This document shows positions 10,602 through 20,030 of a DNA stretch of 64,000 nt, in pieces. The position numbers were made by a program, and so were the translations under genes. Every line of letters starts with the position of its first letter. Positions within the stretch are counted from its first letter, which is position 1. Origin of the DNA: Celoporthe dispersa. Lineage: Eukaryota > Ascomycota > Sordariomycetes > Diaporthales > Cryphonectriaceae. The notes under the pieces are model-generated. The model had not been told where the DNA came from. It saw only the letters and a program-made list of their open reading frames with translations, and did not search any database. The stretch spans positions 186,001 to 250,000 of the forward strand of contig WAID01000011.1 of NCBI GenBank assembly GCA_016584495.1, read 5' to 3'.

Positions 10602-12041
10602 TTATAGCACTACTCCTGGCATCTTCTGCTTGGCAGACTGCGACTCTGGTATCTCGCCGGGCTTTGTCTTCATCTTTGCGACCAACGGTGCAAGCAAATT
10701 TTGTCTCACACCCTGCAACACGATCCTCAGATACTCTGTCTTGTCGAATTCCTCATCCAACACTGGACAAGAACAGCGGTAGTCGTAGGTGTGTGACACG
10801 AAATAACGGAAGTGCGTGTCGACCTGTCCAAGGCGTACCAGAGTCTTCCGTGCCCTGGCTGCGCCATCCCAGTCCAGCGTCATGATTGCGACCAGCTCAG
10901 CGAGCTTGACCGGTATGTACTGAAATAGGAACTCGTAGAAGTAGTACAGCCCGTCATTAACCCCAACATAGTAGCCTTTGGGCTTGTAAAGCAAGACGTT
11001 CCGAGGCTGCGCGAAGTAGCCGACCGTCTCAAAGACTAGGTCCCACGTGCTGGGGCCCATCTTGGTGGTCGAAACGCAGTGGACGATTTTCGCCGTGTCG
11101 TTCAGGTTCTTCAGATCAAAGCTTCCGTATGACGACAAGTCCAGGGCCTCGTTGATGATACATTTTGCCACCTCGTCTACAGGCACGACATCGAGGATTG
11201 CCGATGGGTCCCCGTGGAGGACCTTGAGGCCCCCAAGCGCGAAGGCCGACACAGGGCCTGCAAGCGCCGCGAAGCTATCAATCCAGCCAGGGAAGGGGTA
11301 TTTCAGGCTCGCGGAAATGATGCTAGGGCGCACAATCGTGACGGGTGTACGGTCCATCTTCGAAGCAATGACATGCTCTGCCAGGCACTTTGCGAGCGTG
11401 TAGTAGTTCGGGTGACCGGTCTCGGCGATTATCTCGTCGGGGCTTTTGCGTCCTTCGTGTAGGTCTTGGAGAATCTGCGGCGCAGGCCTGGGCAGCATGA
11501 CGAGCTGCTCCTAGATCGGCTCCTCTGTGTGCGGCGTTACGTACGCGGTGGATACGAGGATAAGTCTGTGCAGGCTCGAGCAGAGCTGGGCCAGCTCCAA
11601 GATATTGACACTCGCTGTGACATTCTCGGCAAGGAGCACCTCGAGGGAGGATTCGAAAGCGACGCAGCCTGCGCAGTGGATGACGTGGGTAATCTCCTGC
11701 GTCCATCTGCTCAGAGTGTCCGGATCCATCCCACATCCAGCTTCCATGAGGTCGCCGGATAATACCACGACTTCCTGGTGCCAGCCGTTTGGGAGTTCTC
11801 GGAAGCATGGAGACTTGACGACCTTGTCGTGGAACCGTTCTGAGGGCAGTTTGCCGCAAGCTGACCGGATCAAGACGAGGAGCTTATCGAAGTGCAGGGA
11901 GCCGTCAATCTTTCTTCGGATGAGTTCTTCGAGCACGACTTTGCCGAGAAAACCTGTCACACCGGTGACAAGGATGACAACAGGCGAGCCAGAAGGTCCG
12001 GCTTGGGTTGCCTGCTCGCTTTCAGGAGCGTTGGCAGTCAT
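10602..12041 (-). CDS. Fatty-acyl-CoA-reductase-like carboxyl reductase, interrupted by in-frame TAG
   Basis: An extended SDR reductase (male-sterility / NAD_binding_4 family) of 479 codons. The NAD(P)-binding Thr-Gly-Val-Thr-Gly-Phe-Leu-Gly is at residues 26-33, the active-site strand Val-Ser-Thr-Ala-Tyr at about 163-167, and the catalytic Tyr-x3-Lys at 214-218. Val-Val-Pro-Val-Asp-Glu-Val follows, and a FAR_C-like tail ends the protein. FAR enzymes reduce an acyl thioester to the alcohol with NADPH. A single TAG at 11511-11513 (codon 177) breaks the frame, and coding resumes in the same frame directly after it. The break lies between the active-site strand and the catalytic Tyr, so a truncated product would be inactive. 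No intron of normal length removes it without deleting Val-Ser-Thr-Ala-Tyr. A CAG-to-TAG change would explain it. It lies within the mycosporine cluster. ATG 12041 is preferred; an in-frame ATG at 12071 is possible. Confidence 0.8.
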
Positions 12042-12518
12042 GCTGAAGCGAAGAAGTGACGAGCCGACCAAGCCGTAATTGTTTGATGATCATGATACTG
12101 AGAAAGGGCTGATTCTAAATAGGGCAGGCGGAATATGGTGGAAGTAAAAGCGAGAGAAGTATGGCTGCTCTAGGGGCGTGCGTCCCCAAGCTTGCTGGAT
12201 GAGAAGTGCACAGTCGGAAGGCTGGCAGGAAAAGAGGGCTTTGACAAGAACGAATACCTGTTCTAGCCTTACCCCAACCAAATCATAGAATAGGAAGGAC
12301 CGATTGCCAAGGAGTCGTTTCCTTGGGGCATTCCTTTCAAGAGCTGATTAAGTCTGCTATGCGGTGCCTCGGCCCTTCCAGAGAGACAGGAAGCGAGTGG
12401 TATTGACGCCGACGGGGACACCCTGGAAGCCATGGGCTACTAATTACAGCAGCGGGAAGTTGCACCGCACCTGGAGTTGCTAAGTACTACACAAGTATCT
12501 ATCTAAGTACTCAAATAC
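12042..12518. other. Intergenic between reductase and O-methyltransferase
   Basis: It holds the reductase promoter and the O-methyltransferase 3' end, both on the minus strand. A short imperfect repeat of AAGTACT/AAGTATC-type words lies at 12481-12520. No gene is seen. Confidence 0.45.
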
Positions 12519-13610
12519 TTAAGCACCATTCGAATATCCCTCGATACCAATGCATCTGGTGACTTCTACCGCATCCTGAAGATCAAAATCAAGGCATTAA
12601 TAACAGCAGGACTGCAGAGAGGGGATGAGCGAGCATGCATACCGGAACACCACTGGGCTCCCAGCCCTCAATGAACTCGCTGGCATAGACAAAATTCGGG
12701 TTTCCAAATAGGTCTGCCTCTGATACTTCACTGCCGTTGTCGGTCTTATAGGCATGCTTCGATCGATCTAGCAAGGATAGAGGATCTGACCCAGCAGTGG
12801 CCTTCCGGTACTCCTGACGCTTCTCCTCAACTGTGCTTCTTACATACTTCAGATATGGGGGATTCCCGGGTTTTACCACTATATATGTAGGTAGTGCAAG
12901 GTTTCAGTGTGACATCCCGTCTTACACTTGATATGAGGTCGGGTGCTTGTATCAACGTACCATTGTCAGCTGCCAGCACCGAACCGGGCCCCACCAAGCT
13001 CAGCTCCTCGCACAGCTTCAGATCACGAACATACAGCGGCTTCAGATGATCAAGAAACAGCAGATCGATCTTCCTCAGCGTGCCGTTCGCATGAAGCCTC
13101 CTCAGGGACGAGCAGCTGGTGCCGATCTCCACATGGACGATGTCGTGAAGCCCCGCGAGGTCTACCAGGCTCGAGATGACAGCACCAAACTCTGGGTTGT
13201 ACTCGAGGCTGTAATACTTCTTCCCGCCAGCCTCTTTAAAGGCAGCTCCAAAGGCTATGGCTGAGTAGCCGACGTAGCCGCCCAGCTCGACCATGACCTG
13301 CGGCCTGACCTCCCTGATGAGTTCTGTTACGATGCCAGACTTGAACTCGCCAATATTCATGAGATATTTCTTGGTCTTTCCGTACTCGTCGATGGCCTCT
13401 ATCACCTTCTGGGGATTTCCGCGAATCTCGTCGAGCTTGGGATGGCTGTAGATGAAGTGAAGCAACGCGATTTCACGGCCGTCATTGAACTGATCAACAA
13501 ATATCAGAATACGGAAGTATTTATGGGTTGATCTTTCCATCGTCAGAACTAACGTATTCTTCCTCCTGGGGCCGGTACGCCGTCCCTGTAAAGCTTCCCA
13601 AGGTGCTCAT
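12519..13610 (-). CDS. mysB: COMT-type O-methyltransferase, 4-deoxygadusol-forming candidate
   Basis: A methyltransferase of 292 residues in four exons: 13610-13554, 13489-12961, 12878-12643 and 12575-12519. All junctions are GT-AG and keep frame (879 nt in total). The SAM motif is Val-Glu-Leu-Gly-Gly-Tyr-Val-Gly-Tyr-Ser-Ala, followed by Tyr-Ser-Leu-Glu-Tyr (ribose-binding Glu). Phe-Leu-Asp-His and Ala-Asp-Asn-Val correspond to the metal-binding Asp/Asn residues of catechol O-methyltransferases. In cyanobacterial mycosporine pathways an O-methyltransferase encoded next to the cyclase converts desmethyl-4-deoxygadusol to 4-deoxygadusol. The position beside the cyclase, divergent from it, supports that role here. 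The first exon is short (19 codons, start Met-Ser-Thr-Leu-Gly) and would be missed if the downstream ATG at 13540 were used. Confidence 0.88.
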
Positions 13611-15121
13611 GGTGAAAATAGTTGGAGGTGGCGCTGCTTCCTGAGAGACATAAGAGGAAAGTATCTTGTTGTGAGGCGAGCAGAACAAAGGGAGAGAGGA
13701 AAGGGGTAGGGAGGTAAATATTCAAAGATAAAATTATTAGTGAGACAGAAGACAGAAAGCAGGTTTGGTGTGTTGACGGAGATCAAGTGCCAGTCCGACT
13801 GAATGCTGGCTCATGAGCCAGACGAAGACAAACGGAATTTTATCGACAATGACATTCAACAGATGCAGTGTCTCAGCCGAGACCTCGAAGCTGTTGGAGG
13901 ATGGATGAGGGAGAGAGGCTAAGACGCATCACTCAGGGGTTCCCAACATCTCGCTTTACTCCAAGGACCTTAAGAATCCTCTCCGATGCTCACCGGAAAG
14001 ATTATTATTGTGGTTCCCCGCGTCTTTGGTAACTCTGGTGGATCCTGTGTTGTAATAGAAAATTGTCTTGTGGTCATCAACTTGCAATCGGAACGCCTTC
14101 TAGATCCGGCGATGAGCACCAGCGCCGGCCGGAACCTGACGCCCTTCGACGCGAAATCCCGTGACATCAGTGGATTTTTACCCCTTGAGTGATCGGATCA
14201 TAGCAGCGTCACCACTCGACTAGCCTGAGGAGGTTCTGCGCGCACTCGCTACGGTATGCTCGTGGGCGCGTTCCCAACACTCCGGATGCAGACCACGCCA
14301 CACGTCTTTTTTAAGTTTCTAGTCCAAGAAACACCGTATAAGCCCCAAGTGGCGCTTCTGCATACTATGAAATGCCCTGGATGCTGGGCTGAGGCTCCTA
14401 GCAACCAATCGCTCGGGCCTCGTGGCATGCAGCTCCATCCCATTGACCCTAGGTTCATCCCTTGGAGGAAAGGGGAGGGCCCGGGGGGGGGGGGGGGATA
14501 CAAATGTCGCCATTCTCTCATGCCACTTGTTGTGAATACCATTTGTAGCCGACCAGGGATATCTTGCATGCGGGACCGGGAACGTTCTTTAGAAACATAC
14601 CGAGCCTGCAATCGTCTGTAGCGAGTCTATGACCCGCGAAAAGCGGGATGAGCCCAAGTACACAATACCTCCCTCGATGGCTATTCTTGACCACATTGTC
14701 AGAGTATCAAGGACCTAGGAAGAGCCGAGTGAGTCCTGGCCGAGATAGATCTTCATCTTACCATGCCCCACCTAAGCCAGTCTTTGCTCATACACCGGAC
14801 TGTAAGCCATGAGGAGGATTTTTAACAGACGAACCCTTTACGTTCATCTCCACGCAGCTACATATGAATAAGTGAGGCAATTGAAGTTGTGACGACACGA
14901 CTTTACAAGGTCCAACAGATCCAGCCACGGAAGATGATATACTACAAGAGAATCAGCTCCTTGGGGTGCTCTCCAGAAGGCTGATCACTCATACCTAGGT
15001 ACTACATCGTCTGGCGCCGACCACTAGGCTCCAACATATCAGTTTTTTCCCCCCTTCTTCTCTCTCTTGAGACTATCCGCCTTTGTGCTTCTCATTTTTT
15101 TTTCTCGATATTCATTCCATC
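13611..15121. promoter_or_regulatory. Divergent promoter region of O-methyltransferase and cyclase
   Basis: These 1.5 kb lie between the two divergent core biosynthetic genes and should hold the promoters of both. Directly before the cyclase ATG is a strongly pyrimidine-rich stretch (about 15041-15068, and again at 15090-15106), typical of fungal core promoters. A run of 13 G lies at about 14487-14499. I see no gene, and I cannot assign a specific factor-binding site by eye. Confidence 0.55.
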
Positions 15122-16844
15122 ATGTCTGACCTCAAAGCCAATGTCTCCGAGACGCCTCAGGGCTTCCACGTCGAAGGGTATGAGAAGATCACGTACGACT
15201 TCTCGTTCGTCGACGGAGTGTTCGATGTTGGGAACCCCGGGTTAGCCAATTGCTACAAGCCTTGGGGACGTGTTCTTGCCGTGACGGACAAGAATGTTTA
15301 TGCCCTCTACGGAGACAAGATGGAGTCATACTTTTCTCACTACGAGCTGATCCTGAAGGTCCACAAGACCTCGATTGGCGAGAAGGCCAAGACTATCGAC
15401 ACCTTCCTGAGCATCTGCGATTCCATGACCGAGTTCGGCATCATCCGTAAAGTGAGACATTATTACAAAACCCCTGCTCAGGCCTTTATCCCTGTCCTAG
15501 AGGTAGTTCTTGACCCTCAATTCTATCTAGGAACCTGTGCTTGTTGTGGGTGGAGGACTGGTCACCGATGTTGCAGGGTGAGTTTTCCTCCTCCTCCATT
15601 CTTTACGAGTCCTTTTTCAGCCTCTTATCCGTTGATAATTACCAACCACCCTGACTCTTTCCTACCAGCTTCGCCTGCGCGGCTTATCGTCGCAACACAA
15701 ACTTCATCCGCGTGCCTACGACAGTTATTGGTCTCATCGATGCCAGTGTCAGCATCAAAGTGGCAGTCAACTATGGTAACTACAAGAACCGACTGGGGGC
15801 TTACCATGCCCCGATCCACACCTTCCTAGACTTCACGTTCCTGCGGAGCCTGCCCATCGCTCAAGTGCGCAACGGCTTTGCGGAGCTGATCAAGATCTCA
15901 TCTTGCTCCCACCTTCAGGTGTTTGACCTGTTGGACAAACACTGCGAGCAATTAATCGAGTACAAGTTTGGAAGAGCGGATGGCTCGTCTGAAGAAGTGG
16001 TTAAGGCGGCTGACATCGTAAGTAACTTTTTACACGCTTGCCGGTTAAGTAGCGTCCCAAAATTGCATGATGCTCACATGAATCAAAGATCAACCGCGAG
16101 GGGATCTACGAGATGCTCAAGCTCGAGTCCCCTAACCTGCACGAGATTGGTCTTGATCGTGTCATCGCCTATGGACATACCTGGTCGCCTCTGCACGAGC
16201 TGATCCCCTCGACACCTCTGCGCCACGGCCATGCCATCTCCATCGACATGGCCTACAGCGCAACCCTTGCCCACCACCGCGGCCTCCTGTCTGACGCGGA
16301 GCACACACGGCTGCTGACACTGTTCTCCCGTGCTGGTCTGTCCATTGACCACCCGCAGTTCGACGAGGACGTGCTCGAGCGCGGCACAGCTGCTATCCTC
16401 AAGACCAGGGATGGGAAGCTACGGCTGGCTGTTCCGAACCCACTGGGTAGCTGCACGTTCCTGAACGACGTCTCCAAGGAGGAGCTTGCCCTCGCACTCA
16501 GGAAGCACAAGGAAACCGTCAAGAACTACCCAAGACAGGGTGAGGGTCTCGAGGCGTACGTGGACGGAAGTGACACTGGTTACACGGATCTAGAGTCCGA
16601 GAACCAGAGCGTTATGAACACTGTTATGGAGAACGGTGGCGGTGTCAAGAAGAACGCTGCAGCCTTCTTGGCGAATGGTGCAGTGAACGGCACGAGTGGA
16701 CATGTCAACGGCCATGCTAACGGGCAGGTCAATGGCCATGCCAATGGTCACACCAACGGCTATGTCAACGGCCATGGCAATGGCGTGAAGAAGATGGATG
16801 ACATACACGTCACTGCAGTTGGAAAGACAAACGGCGTTCATTAG
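15122..16844 (+). CDS. mysA: Desmethyl-4-deoxygadusol synthase (sugar-phosphate cyclase, DHQ-synthase superfamily)
   Basis: The committed enzyme of mycosporine synthesis: it cyclises sedoheptulose 7-phosphate (or a related sugar phosphate) to desmethyl-4-deoxygadusol using NAD+ and a metal. It has 493 residues in four exons: 15122-15451, 15531-15577, 15669-16017 and 16089-16844. The NAD-site Gly-Gly-Gly-Leu-Val-Thr-Asp starts at residue 117. A long conserved block runs from Arg-Val-Pro-Thr-Thr to Leu-Gly-Ala-Tyr-His (140-172). Metal ligands are Glu198 (Gly-Phe-Ala-Glu-Leu), His272 (Gly-His-Thr-Trp-Ser-Pro) and His288/290 (Arg-His-Gly-His-Ala). The Gly-Leu-Ile-Asp-Ala-Ser and Lys-Asn-Arg-Leu-Gly-Ala-Tyr stretches fit the DDGS/EEVS branch rather than dehydroquinate synthase. 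DDGS is favoured over EEVS because an ATP-grasp ligase and a COMT-type enzyme sit beside it. ATG 15122 is chosen over an in-frame ATG at 15083 that would add a pyrimidine-tract-encoded leader. The C-terminus carries an odd Asn-Gly-His repeat tail. Confidence 0.93.
16701..16784 (+). repeat. Coding minisatellite for Asn-Gly-(His/Tyr/Gln) repeats
   Basis: Near the end of the cyclase gene, units of about 12 nt encode alternating Val/Ala/Thr-Asn-Gly-His steps (with Gln or Tyr in place of His in some). There are about seven units before the basic end of the protein. It lies outside the catalytic fold. Confidence 0.75.
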
Positions 16845-17576
16845 AAGGCTTTCTTCTGAACGAAGAGTGTAATATTGGGCAAGGGTCGCATCATTAAACA
16901 TACACAGACTTCATAACGACAGCATTATTATAGTAGATCAAGGTCATATACATCACCACCAAAAGCCGAAGCAAAAACATCAATTATGCTTCTATACAAT
17001 GCATCACCGACCTGACACACGGGGAGAAGTGAAATATGCTAGTATAAACCGCATTTCGCACAGTAATCGCGAAAAGAAGGCCTAATTATCTGTTCCCAAA
17101 CCTGTACGTGCAAATTATCAAGTGAGGTAATAGACGCCCTTAGTAGCTCGACCGGACGACCCGAGGAACGCCATTAGCCTTTGGACGGCGCGCTGTCGAT
17201 AGAGCTGGATCCCTGTGTCATTAACCCCGTCCCTGGCTTCGGAAGAGGCTGGAATGAATCATAGAGGCGCCAGCCTACCGCGTTTGGGGGGGGGGGGTCG
17301 TTGGTTTGACAAATATGCCTGTCTAAGCACAACAGTCTTGCCAAATCGTTCTAGCAGTAATATTGGTGGTGACTGACGTGATCTCTTCATGTCTAGTTCT
17401 AGTTGCTGGGACAACTATTTCACAAAAGCCAAGAGAGCCTCAGGCAGCAGGTAAAGCTCTGAAGCGTCGACAGTGGCAGCCGGTAGAAGCCCTTCTGTCT
17501 CGATTTAGAAAATATCAGGTGCTAGACACGACAAACAACGATTACAAGGCAGCTCTCACCACAGGAAGAGGTCGAG
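16845..17576. other. Intergenic, promoter of the ATP-grasp gene
   Basis: It separates two genes on the same strand and holds the cyclase 3' end and the ligase promoter. A run of 11-12 G lies at about 17286-17297. No separate gene is supported; the open frame that reaches 17590 has no recognisable motif. Confidence 0.5.
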
Positions 17577-19229
17577 ATGGCACCGGATAGGGTATATCTG
17601 CCCGCCCTTGGCCTTCCAATCCGCGATCACCTCAAAACCGCCCTCCTCGTCATCATCAGCTTCATCACACTACCTGTGAGCTACACCTTTGCGATCTTAC
17701 TCACCACCCTCCCCCCCATCATGGCTCGACTTTCTCTTTCCCTTCTCGCCCAGCACACCTTCTTCGGCGCTTGCCCACCGGACAAGATGCCGGTGCGACT
17801 AAACTTCCGCCAGCAGACCATCCTTGTCACCGGCGTGGGCATGACGAAAGGCCTCACACTTGCGCGAGCCTTCTGGCTGTGTGGGCACCGCGTGATCGGC
17901 GCAGATTTTCATGCAAATAGGTGCGGTGTGTGGAATCCATTGGGAGGTTCATCCCGAACCTCATGCAGCAGGGCCTTCGATGCTGTGTACAGCTTGGAGA
18001 AGCCAGAGTACGCCCCCGGCATGAGCGAGAACGAGAGGAGAGCGGTGCAACGGCAGTACGCCGAAGACATATGCACCATCATTCGCACCGAGAACGTCGA
18101 CCTGTGGGTCTCGTGCTCAGGCGTCGCCAGCGCGCTGGAAGATGCTTATGTGAAAGAGGCGCTGGAAAGGTTCAACGTCAACGGCAAGGGGAAATACTGC
18201 GCCTCTGTCCAATCCGACATGGCCACCACAGCTACACTGCACGAAAAGTCAACGTTTATAAAGCATACGCAGGACTTGGGACTTCTCGTACCTGAGACGC
18301 ATGACGTATCCTCTCACGAGGATGTGCTTGCCGACCTTGCTGCTGCTGCTGCTGCTGCTGCGCAAGATCTGAGGAGAAACTTCATCCTGAAACCCGTGGG
18401 GATGGACGATGCGAACAGGGGAAACATGACGCTTCTACCACTCCCAACGCCAGCCGAGACAGAGGCCTATGTCCGATGCCTCCCCATGTCTAAGGACCGG
18501 CCATGGATCCTGCAGCAATTCGTCCATGGCAACAGGGAATATTGCACGCACGCACTTATAGTGGATGGCGTCGTCAAGGTCTTTGTCGCATGTCCCTCCA
18601 CCGAGCTGCTGATGCACTATACGGCCCTACCAGGCTCTAGTGAGTACAGCCAAGCAATGTTCAACTTCACCAAGACCATCGCGGAGGCAGAGAAGAAGGC
18701 AGGTCGCAACTTCACAGGACACCTGAGCTTCGACTTCATGGCGGAGACAGACACAGACGGATGGACACGGCTGTACGCGATCGAATGCAACCCGCGGGCT
18801 CACACAGCTGTCGCTCTGTTCGCGACGCCGGGGGCGGAGATGAGGGCCATGGTAGATGCGTACATCTCTGCTGTCGGCTCAGATCGGTCTCTAGAGCCTC
18901 CTGGTGGTGCAGGACAGGCTGGCGTGGCGAGGCCGCTGGTGGGTGCCAGGTCGAGATATTGGATCGGCCACGACCTGTTCGTACTGCTTTTGCTGCCCAT
19001 CTGGGATCTCCTCACACACAACACAACCGTCAGTGCATTTGCTCATGCGTCCGCGAGCTTCGCGAGGCATGCCCTGGCGTGGCAGGACGGGACGTTTGAG
19101 CTGTGGGATCCTTGGCCGTTCGTCGCGTTGTATCATCACTACTGGCCGAAGGCGCTGTTGTCGGCGTGGTGGAAGGGACAGAGATGGAGTCGGTTGAACG
19201 TCAGTACCACCAAGATGTTTGTCTGTTGA
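17577..19229 (+). CDS. mysC: ATP-grasp ligase, 4-deoxygadusol:amino-acid ligase candidate, membrane-anchored
   Basis: A 550-residue protein in one exon. In cyanobacteria the ATP-grasp enzyme next to DDGS activates 4-deoxygadusol with ATP and condenses it with glycine to give mycosporine-glycine. Residues 18-45 form a strongly hydrophobic segment, so this version is probably membrane-anchored. A Rossmann-like Leu-Val-Thr-Gly-Val-Gly lies at 83-88. The ATP-grasp part includes Phe-Ile-Leu-Lys-Pro-Val-Gly (269-275), the Gln-Gln-Phe segment at about 313-315, Gly-His-Leu-Ser-Phe-Asp-Phe (381-387) and the metal/phosphate motif Ile-Glu-Cys-Asn-Pro-Arg-Ala-His-Thr (402-410). Residues 255-262 are a run of eight alanines encoded by a GCT microsatellite. 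The C-terminus has another hydrophobic stretch near residue 465. It follows the cyclase on the same strand. Fungal mycosporines usually carry serinol, glutaminol or alanine, so its amino acid may not be glycine. Confidence 0.87.
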   Translation: MAPDRVYLPALGLPIRDHLKTALLVIISFITLPVSYTFAILLTTLPPIMARLSLSLLAQHTFFGACPPDKMPVRLNFRQQTILVTGVGMTKGLTLARAFWLCGHRVIGADFHANRCGVWNPLGGSSRTSCSRAFDAVYSLEKPEYAPGMSENERRAVQRQYAEDICTIIRTENVDLWVSCSGVASALEDAYVKEALERFNVNGKGKYCASVQSDMATTATLHEKSTFIKHTQDLGLLVPETHDVSSHEDVLADLAAAAAAAAQDLRRNFILKPVGMDDANRGNMTLLPLPTPAETEAYVRCLPMSKDRPWILQQFVHGNREYCTHALIVDGVVKVFVACPSTELLMHYTALPGSSEYSQAMFNFTKTIAEAEKKAGRNFTGHLSFDFMAETDTDGWTRLYAIECNPRAHTAVALFATPGAEMRAMVDAYISAVGSDRSLEPPGGAGQAGVARPLVGARSRYWIGHDLFVLLLLPIWDLLTHNTTVSAFAHASASFARHALAWQDGTFELWDPWPFVALYHHYWPKALLSAWWKGQRWSRLNVSTTKMFVC

Positions 19230-20030
19230 TGGTCCTGAAGATAGTCGCTCGAAACAGGTCGGGGGGCCCACGATTGACCGCCGTGCCCGCCCGGCATAGA
19301 AGCCATAGACTTGAGCGTGCTGCAGATTGAAATCAGCCCATCTTCCCTACCATTCTCTCTAAGTATGGACTATTCCATCATGTCGCATTGTCTAATTCAG
19401 CGAAATACTCGATGATCTCATTAGTTTCGTGAGAATTGGTCTTCTAGAAGGTGAGATGTGAGCAGGTTGGGAACCTCGGCGTCTTTTTGCTTCAATGTGC
19501 CATGATTGCTGTGTGTCGCCTGAAGTACCTGCTAGGCACTTGGGATACAGGGGGTCAGTCATGTAGTATTAGCACGCTGTAGGTGTATGTGCCAGGTATC
19601 TACAGCGCCAAGGTGCCTACCCCCCACCCCCCAGCCCCTACTATGGTACGAAGCTTCGAAAGCTTGGAGCTATGGCCACACCAGCACACACCTCTCGACA
19701 TCCCAGCCTCTCGTCTTTGATGTTCCATACTCAGACTCTCTTGTCACGGGCGCCTCCCCCCGTCCGGCGCGCAAAGACTGCCAATTGACCCTGCGCAGCT
19801 CTACTGCTCTTTTCAAAAAGTCCTCTCTTTTCTCTTCTCTTCTTCCTCTTCCTCTTTTTTTTTTTAATTTTTTTTTTTAAATAAGTGGCGGCCCTGCTCC
19901 CTACTCCGTACGTTTCGCGGCCCCTCGTTCGCACACCTCGTCGTCCTCGCCAGTTTGGCTGACCCTGTGATGGACTTATATCAGAACTCCTTCGACTCTC
20001 AGGGAGTAGGCCCACAACAGCCAGATCAGG
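19230..20030. other. Intergenic
   Basis: It marks the right boundary of the metabolite cluster. A C-rich run lies at 19619-19635 and a long T/C tract at about 19805-19880 precedes the next gene. No gene is seen. Confidence 0.5.

Noticed and set aside
11483..11540. A 30-48-nt intron that would remove the TAG of the reductase
   Set aside because: Candidates of 30-34 nt are shorter than normal fungal introns, and the 45-nt option deletes the conserved Val-Ser-Thr-Ala-Tyr strand.
14256..14621. Open frames on both strands between the O-methyltransferase and the cyclase
   Set aside because: They overlap a run of 13 G and lack any motif; the region is better read as a promoter.
15083..15121. Upstream in-frame ATG of the cyclase
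   Set aside because: It would add a leader encoded by the pyrimidine-rich promoter tract (Phe-rich). The ATG at 15122 gives a normal hydrophilic start.
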